A stretch of 26,761 bases of DNA from assembly GCA_041485385.1 (NCBI GenBank), contig JBGPJM010000045.1, positions 1 to 26,761 of the forward strand. The letters run 5' to 3'. The notes under the pieces are model-generated. The model was not told the DNA's origin and made no database searches. It saw only the letters and a program-made list of their open reading frames with translations. The position numbers and the translations under genes were made by a program. Positions 22,470 through 26,761 of this stretch are shown here, piece by piece. Source of the DNA: JBGPJM01 sp041485385. GTDB lineage: Bacteria; Planctomycetota; Phycisphaerae; Phycisphaerales; UBA1924. The first letter of the stretch is position 1, and each line of letters opens with the position of its first letter.

Positions 22470-23597
22470 ATGGCCCAAGCCCACCGCCAACTCGATGAAT
22501 CGCAGCCGCTCCTGACCGTTCGGGACCTCGCCGTCTCGTTCGACAACGGCTCGGGTCCGCGCATCCAGGCCGTGGATGGTGTCCGCATCACGATCTATCC
22601 GCGGCAGACCGTCGCGGTGGTGGGCGAATCCGGGTGCGGCAAGTCAGTGACCGCGATGAGCACCTTGCACCTCATTCCTCGCCCGCCCGGGCGTTTTGAT
22701 CGCGGCGAGGTCATCTTCGAGACCGACAAGGGCCGGCGCGACCTGCTGAAGATGCCCGAGCAGGAGATCCGCACGATCCGCGGGAATGAGATCGCCATGA
22801 TCTTCCAGGAGCCGATGACCTCGCTGAACCCCGTGTACACGATCGGCGACCAGATCCTTGAGGCCATCCTCCTCCACCAGAATGTCTCCGGGCGCGAGGC
22901 CCGCGACGTCGCCGTCGACGCCATGAACGCCGTCGGCATTCCCGACCCCGTGCGGCGGCTCAAGGCCTACCCGCACCAGTTCTCCGGCGGTATGCGCCAG
23001 CGAGTCATGATCGCCATGGCCCTGGCCTGCCGCCCCAAGCTTCTCCTGGCCGACGAGCCCACCACCGCCCTCGACGTCACGATCCAGGCGCAGATCCTCG
23101 AGCTCCTCCGCGACCTCCAGCGCACCCGCCAGATGGCCATCATGCTCATCACCCACGCGCTGGGCGTCGTCGCCGAGAACGCCGATGTCGTCTGCGTCAT
23201 GTATGCCGGGCGCGTCGTCGAGTACGCCACCGTCTTTGAGCTCTTTGACAACCCGCTCCACCCCTACACGCGCGGCCTGCTGGCCAGCATCCCCAGCATC
23301 GGCCAGCGGAAGGACCGCCTCGTCACGATCCGCGATGTCGTTGACAGTCCCGCCGAGTTCGCGCGCCTCCCCGGCGCGAGCGACGGAGTCCGGCCCTGGT
23401 GGCCCTGGCACCAGCCCCCGGCCGACCTGACGCCGCAGGACGGCCCGGCCGGTGACTATTACCTTCAGGAGGTCACGAAGGACCACTGGGTGGGCGTCTG
23501 GCGGACCCGGGCGGTGAAGGACCACCAAAGCCGGTTCCCAGACCTGTCGTATCGGATCGCGGACAGCCCGATGCACGCCCCGACGGCCGCCGTTTGA
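22470..23597 (+). CDS. Peptide-type ABC transporter ATPase, DppD/OppD-like
   Basis: The protein has 375 residues. The nucleotide-binding motifs are in order: Walker A GESGCGKS at 52-59, Q-loop IFQEPMTSLNP at 111-121, signature FSGGMRQRV at 171-179, Walker B LLLADEPTTALD at 191-202, and switch His in ITHALGVVAE at 227-236. The residue after the switch His is Ala, where OppD/DppD usually have Asp. YAGRVVEYATVFELFDNPLHPYTRGLL is the family's C-terminal signature, but the cysteines that often follow are absent. They are replaced by a longer tail of about 70 residues with WWPWHQPP and a Trp/Tyr-rich segment. It powers uptake through the permeases. No second ATPase (DppF) is in the window, so it may work as a homodimer or with a distant partner. 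Confidence 0.9.
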   Translation: MAQAHRQLDESQPLLTVRDLAVSFDNGSGPRIQAVDGVRITIYPRQTVAVVGESGCGKSVTAMSTLHLIPRPPGRFDRGEVIFETDKGRRDLLKMPEQEIRTIRGNEIAMIFQEPMTSLNPVYTIGDQILEAILLHQNVSGREARDVAVDAMNAVGIPDPVRRLKAYPHQFSGGMRQRVMIAMALACRPKLLLADEPTTALDVTIQAQILELLRDLQRTRQMAIMLITHALGVVAENADVVCVMYAGRVVEYATVFELFDNPLHPYTRGLLASIPSIGQRKDRLVTIRDVVDSPAEFARLPGASDGVRPWWPWHQPPADLTPQDGPAGDYYLQEVTKDHWVGVWRTRAVKDHQSRFPDLSYRIADSPMHAPTAAV

Positions 23598-23917
23598 TTG
23601 CCTCTTGCTTGCCAGAATTGTGCCTCGGCGGCCCGCAGTCACCCGAGATTCCCACCGTGTTTTCAACAACGCACATTCTGCATCAGCGCACTTGCTGCGG
23701 CCACCGGGAGCCCGAATTCGCCGGGCTGTCGGTTGTTGTCATGAGATCATAACTATAGAAATGACAATGAGTTGCTGCTTAACACCGTCTTCATTCCCCG
23801 GGATTTTCCGCTCGCGGCTCGATTCGTCCGGCAACGCACTTCCGCTTGTCCACATCTTGTCCACGCCCGTGGCCGCTCTTGCATAGGTTAGTTTTCCTAG
23901 CTCCATAACGCTCCCAA
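23598..23917. other. AT-richer intergenic region with DnaA-box-like sites and an inverted repeat
   Basis: This 320-bp gap follows the ATPase gene and has visibly lower GC than the rest of the window, including an AT-rich stretch at about 23740-23780 (ATGAGATCATAACTATAG). Two TTGTCCAC-type 9-mers are at 23846-23865, and an inverted repeat TTGTCAT/ATGACAA is at 23736-23742 and 23761-23767. No protein-coding frame with a start signal and no tRNA fold is visible. TTGCAT at 23879-23884 could be a -35 for the downstream gene, but the -10 is weak. Confidence 0.5.
23846..23865 (+). promoter_or_regulatory. Two tandem DnaA-box-like 9-mers
   Basis: TTGTCCACA at 23846-23854 and TTGTCCACG at 23857-23865 lie 11 bp apart from start to start, one helical turn. 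The first differs from the E. coli consensus TTATCCACA by one base and equals the form preferred in high-GC actinobacteria. Two boxes alone do not establish an origin; DnaA-controlled gene regulation is the simpler alternative. Confidence 0.45.
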
Positions 23918-25117
23918 ATGCGCGTCCTCATCCTCACCGACGCAGACTTCGCCCGCCGCGAGCACTCCCTGCTGGCCCGCCTGGAGATCGGCTTGGCAGA
24001 CGAGGGCGCCCGCGTCATCCACGCCCTCCCCAGCTCGGGGAGCGATCCTGCGCCTTCCGCGGCTGCCGACCTGATGGCTCCTCCGGCTGGCGACGCCTCT
24101 GGATCCGCCTCGGGTCAGGACCCGTTTTCGGGTGGCAGCGGCCTCTACTCCACGCTCGTCGCCTACGAGGATGTCGGCTTCGCGTTCTCCGTCCCGGCGC
24201 GAGCCCGCCGCCTGATCCTGGCCATTGCCGCCGCCCTTGACGAGCCCGAGGATGACCTCGCGCTCGACGTGATCCACGTCTTCGGTCATCAGGCGTGGCC
24301 GCTGGCGCTGGCGCTGGCGCGGTACCTCGATGCGCGCGTGGTCTTCGAGGTCTGGTCGGCGTCGCTTCTCCATGAAGCTTCGCGCATTCCCCCTCTTCAT
24401 CCGGCCGGGCGTGCCCCTCAGCTGCCCGCCTTGATGGTCCCCGGGCGGGCCCTGGGCGAGGCCATGGGCAAGCACGCCCCGTTGTCGGCCATCCACGTCG
24501 CGCCGTGGGGTGTCCCCGTCCCGGAGGCCGTGCGCCGGGCGCGCGAGCCCGGCGATCACGCGGCGGTTGCCGCCTCCGTCCTCGCCTCCGGAGACGACCC
24601 GCACGCCGTCATCGCGGCGCTGGATGGACTGCGGTCCGCGGCCGAGCGGTTCCCGGAGCTTCTTGTCTTCCTCGACTCCCGCGCCGCTCACCGGGCGCAG
24701 ATCTGGCGCCGGGTCCGTAAGCTCGGTCTCATGGACCGCCTCTCGGTCGTGGGGGACGTGGAGTCGCGTCGCGAGCCCATCCTGCACACCGACCTGCTCA
24801 TCCAGCCGGAGGCCCGCGGGCACCATCGCTCCCTGACCCTCGCCGCCATGGCCGCGGGCATGGCCGTCGTCGCCCATGCCGACGGCATGATCGATTCGTT
24901 CCTGGATCGGCGCACCGCCCGGCTTGTGTCCGGCACGAACGCCGGCGCATGGTCCGAGGCTCTCCATCAACTCCTAGCGGACCCCGCCGGCTGCCATCAG
25001 CTCGGCGCCAGCGCCCGCCAGCACATCCACGACCATCACTCGGTTAGCGCCTACGTCACCGCCGTCCTCACGGCCTACGAGTCCCTCCTTGCGCCGGTGC
25101 CGCGGGTTACCGCTTGA
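23918..25117 (+). CDS. GT-B glycosyltransferase (family 4-like)
   Basis: The protein has 399 residues. The N-terminus MRVLILTDADFARREHSLLARLEIGLADEGARVIHALP is a Rossmann-type start as in GT4 enzymes. A Ser/Gly/Ala-rich insertion follows at about 40-72. LDVIHVFGHQAWPLALALARYLDARVVFEVWSAS is the acceptor-side strand block. IHVAPWGVPVPE at about 192-203 is the interdomain hinge typical of the family. The donor domain contains VVGDVESRREPILHTDLLIQPEARGHHRSLTLAAMAAGMAVVAHADGMIDSFLD, where E.RG...S......MA.G..V matches the GT4 EX7E-like region in a divergent form (a leading Glu; the second Glu is not clearly present). It probably acts on an envelope or exopolysaccharide substrate, not identified. 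No Shine-Dalgarno precedes the ATG. Confidence 0.72.
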   Translation: MRVLILTDADFARREHSLLARLEIGLADEGARVIHALPSSGSDPAPSAAADLMAPPAGDASGSASGQDPFSGGSGLYSTLVAYEDVGFAFSVPARARRLILAIAAALDEPEDDLALDVIHVFGHQAWPLALALARYLDARVVFEVWSASLLHEASRIPPLHPAGRAPQLPALMVPGRALGEAMGKHAPLSAIHVAPWGVPVPEAVRRAREPGDHAAVAASVLASGDDPHAVIAALDGLRSAAERFPELLVFLDSRAAHRAQIWRRVRKLGLMDRLSVVGDVESRREPILHTDLLIQPEARGHHRSLTLAAMAAGMAVVAHADGMIDSFLDRRTARLVSGTNAGAWSEALHQLLADPAGCHQLGASARQHIHDHHSVSAYVTAVLTAYESLLAPVPRVTA

Positions 25118-25141
25118 GAGCCAGTCTCGCCGGCCCTCCCA

Positions 25142-25147
25142 TACCAT
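25142..25147 (+). promoter_or_regulatory. -10-like hexamer TACCAT, probable leaderless promoter
   Basis: TACCAT is followed by six bases and then the ATG at 25154, the same spacing as at 11961. TTGAGA at 25114-25119 is -35-like, but with a 22-base spacer. No Shine-Dalgarno is present. Confidence 0.4.
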
Positions 25148-25153
25148 CCCGGC

Positions 25154-25804
25154 ATGCGTTCCTGGCGCGCTCTTTCGGAGACCATCCACCTTACTGCCCT
25201 GGGCCTCTGGCTCGGCTCGCTCGTGATGACCGGTGCCGCGGCGGCGATCATCTTCCCCACCGTCAAGGCGCTTCGGCCGTCGCTGCCTGAGTTCTCGGGC
25301 TACACCGGCGACCACTGGCGCATCGCCGGGGGCCAGATCGCGTCGCGCGTTTTCCTTGTATGCGATGTCGTTCAGTTCATCTGCGCGATTCTCGCGGGCG
25401 TCAGCGTCTGCGTCCTCCTGATTGTCGCCCGGGTCTCGGTCCGGCGGCCCGCGGTGCTGGCTCGACTTGCCACGCTGGGCATCGCCATCGCCGTCCTCGG
25501 CGGTCAGCTTTTCTTCCTGGCCCCGCGAATGAACGGCCACATGCTCAGCTTCTGGGCGGCCGCACAGCGCGGCGACAACGCCGCCGCCGCAGTCTCCCAG
25601 GCCGCGTTCGACAAGTTGCACCCTGTTGCGACCAACCTCCTCGGCGTTGCCACACTCGCCGTCCTTGTCGCCATGGTCTTCGGCGCCTGGGCCGCCTCAA
25701 CGCCCGAGCGCAACGACGCCTGGACCGGACTCCCCCGCATTCCGACCCAGACCCATCGGCCCGCCAAGCTCGAAGAGCCGCTCCTGCTTCGCACCCAGCG
25801 ATGA
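25154..25804 (+). CDS. Four-helix membrane protein (DUF4149-like)
   Basis: The protein has 216 residues, with hydrophobic segments at about 12-36, 65-92, 100-118 and 158-180. ETIHLTALGLWLGSLVMTGAAAAIIFPTV resembles the first helix of DUF4149 proteins, and the central LAPRMNGHM followed by an amphipathic stretch and FDKLHPVATNLLGVATLAVL also fits. A soluble Pro-rich tail of about 35 residues follows the last helix. Function is not known for the family. The gene lies 36 bp after the glycosyltransferase gene and 71 bp before endonuclease III. The family assignment is moderate; that it is a membrane protein is secure. Confidence 0.65.
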   Translation: MRSWRALSETIHLTALGLWLGSLVMTGAAAAIIFPTVKALRPSLPEFSGYTGDHWRIAGGQIASRVFLVCDVVQFICAILAGVSVCVLLIVARVSVRRPAVLARLATLGIAIAVLGGQLFFLAPRMNGHMLSFWAAAQRGDNAAAAVSQAAFDKLHPVATNLLGVATLAVLVAMVFGAWAASTPERNDAWTGLPRIPTQTHRPAKLEEPLLLRTQR

Positions 25805-25875
25805 GTGTGCCGCGGCTGGCCTCCTCGCGTGTATCCTCATCGCCACGCCGAGGGCGCGACGAGCGGAGGAACTGC

Positions 25876-26637
25876 ATGGCCAAGGTCAGGAAGCCCATGA
25901 CGCGAGGCGAACGCCGGGCGGCTCTTGCCGACGCCCCCGCTGATGCCCCCCCCTCCGACCTGCCGGTCTCTCTCCCCAGCGGAAGCCCTGCCCAGATGCG
26001 CCGCGCCGCCGCCCTGCTGGACGCGCTCGTCAAGGCCTACCCCGGCGCCAGGTGCGCGCTGAACTACACCAATCCGCACGAGCTCCTGGTCGCGACGATC
26101 CTCTCCGCGCAGACGACGGATGTGGGCGTCAACAAGGCCACGCCGGCGCTCTTTGCCCGCTTCCCCACGCCTGCGGACTATACCGGGGCGACGCCCGAGG
26201 AGATCCAGCCCTACGTCAAGTCCCTGGGTTTCTTCCGGAACAAGGCCAAGGCGGTGCATTCGGCGATGACCGACGTGGCCGGGAGGTTCGGCGGCCAGGT
26301 GCCGCGAACCATGGACGAGTTGCTGACGCTGCACGGCGTGGCCCGCAAGACGGCCAATGTCGTGCTGGGGAATGCCTACGGCGTGAACGTCGGGTTTGTC
26401 GTCGATACGCACATCGAGAGGATCTCCAAGCGATTCGCTCTGGCCCCGAAGACGGCCACCGTCGCGATGATCGAGCGGCACCTGATGGCCCAGTTCCCCC
26501 GCGACCGCTGGTGCGACCTTTCCCACATGATCATCTCGCACGGGCGTACGGCCTGCACGGCCCGGGGCAAGCCCGGCCAGTGCGGGAAGAACCCGATCTG
26601 CAAGCGATTCGGCACGGCCTGCGAGTACCGAGAGTGA
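25876..26637 (+). CDS. nth: Endonuclease III (DNA glycosylase/AP lyase), atypical Fe-S cysteine spacing
   Basis: The protein has 253 residues, with GGAGG at 25865-25869 six bases before the ATG. About 40 residues precede the fold, so it is longer than the 211-residue E. coli enzyme. LLVATILSAQTTDVGVNKATPALFARFPTP is the conserved N-terminal region. LLTLHGVARKTANVVLGNAYG is the helix-hairpin-helix with catalytic Lys158, and VDTHIERIS carries the catalytic Asp177. It excises oxidised pyrimidines and cleaves the abasic strand. The C-terminal cysteines are C227, C236, C242 and C249, giving C-x8-C-x5-C-x6-C rather than the usual C-x6-C-x2-C-x5-C for the [4Fe-4S] loop, so the loop geometry differs or the cluster is altered. 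Confidence 0.92.
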   Translation: MAKVRKPMTRGERRAALADAPADAPPSDLPVSLPSGSPAQMRRAAALLDALVKAYPGARCALNYTNPHELLVATILSAQTTDVGVNKATPALFARFPTPADYTGATPEEIQPYVKSLGFFRNKAKAVHSAMTDVAGRFGGQVPRTMDELLTLHGVARKTANVVLGNAYGVNVGFVVDTHIERISKRFALAPKTATVAMIERHLMAQFPRDRWCDLSHMIISHGRTACTARGKPGQCGKNPICKRFGTACEYRE

Positions 26638-26651
26638 GCCGGGTGCCATCT

Positions 26652-26761
26652 ATGAGCAGGCCGAAGTCAAGGGCGAGCGGGACGAATCTGCGGGGTAATT
26701 CCAACCATCTATCCGACGTCGCCGCGATGGGCGCGTCACTCAGCTTTGTCCGGGCCGACCC
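26652..26761 (+). CDS. Possible start of a gene running off the window end
   Basis: A frame from the ATG at 26652 stays open for 36 codons to the edge (MSRPKSRASGTNLRGNSNHL and on). No Shine-Dalgarno is seen and no domain is recognisable from so few residues. It could equally be intergenic sequence after endonuclease III. Confidence 0.25.
   Translation, partial: MSRPKSRASGTNLRGNSNHLSDVAAMGASLSFVRAD

Noticed and set aside
23598..23917. A complete chromosomal origin
   Set aside because: Only two DnaA-like boxes are seen and no dnaA, dnaN or gidA neighbour; the evidence supports DnaA-like sites only.
1..26761. CRISPR array, phage defence island or secondary metabolite cluster
   Set aside because: No regularly spaced repeats, cas-like, restriction, toxin or synthase genes were seen in any frame.

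Overview
The window is high-GC bacterial chromosome and most resembles a planctomycete of the Phycisphaerae/Phycisphaerales type. That placement is an inference from two secreted proteins ending in paired dockerin-like EF-hand modules that close on a Cys, a Tat-signalled Gfo/Idh/MocA oxidoreductase, and intergenic CCACAGAGA repeats. There is no rRNA, tRNA or CRISPR array, and no complete insertion sequence.

Region 1 (1-4.3 kb) holds the C-terminal end of an APC-family amino-acid permease. Then comes an 810-residue secreted protein with 14 repeats and a dockerin-like tail. Converging on it is a small secreted protein with one CxxCH haem motif and the same tail. A rho-independent terminator serving the minus-strand gene lies between the two.

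Region 2 (4.8-10.2 kb, plus strand) contains a split acyl-CoA synthetase of the succinyl-CoA synthetase / citryl-CoA synthetase / ATP-citrate lyase superfamily. The beta-like subunit (4795-6450) has an unexplained C-terminal domain of about 140 residues. The alpha-like subunit (8505-10235) is fused to a citrate synthase / citryl-CoA lyase domain. A SUKH-like zinc-ribbon protein and a Tat-exported oxidoreductase lie between them. Together the two subunits could cleave or form citrate through citryl-CoA, but the substrate is not proven.

Region 3 (10.2-15.6 kb) is housekeeping. On the minus strand are a small membrane protein and a HpnB-like family 2 glycosyltransferase. On the plus strand are NAD(P)H-hydrate epimerase, a bifunctional-nuclease-domain protein, tRNA pseudouridine synthase D and a HAD hydrolase. 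Several starts here have a -10-like hexamer very close upstream and no Shine-Dalgarno sequence, which suggests leaderless mRNAs.

Region 4 (15.8-23.6 kb) is a peptide-type ABC importer locus in the order C-type permease, membrane-tethered solute-binding protein, B-type permease, second C-type permease, ATPase. Having two C-type permeases with one B-type permease and one ATPase is unusual, and all three permeases carry large insertions. A 216-bp terminal-inverted-repeat element sits before the ATPase gene.

Region 5 (23.6-26.8 kb) starts with a relatively AT-rich 320-bp gap carrying two DnaA-box-like 9-mers one helical turn apart. It is followed by a GT-B glycosyltransferase, a four-helix membrane protein, an endonuclease III with atypical Fe-S cysteine spacing, and a short frame open to the window edge.
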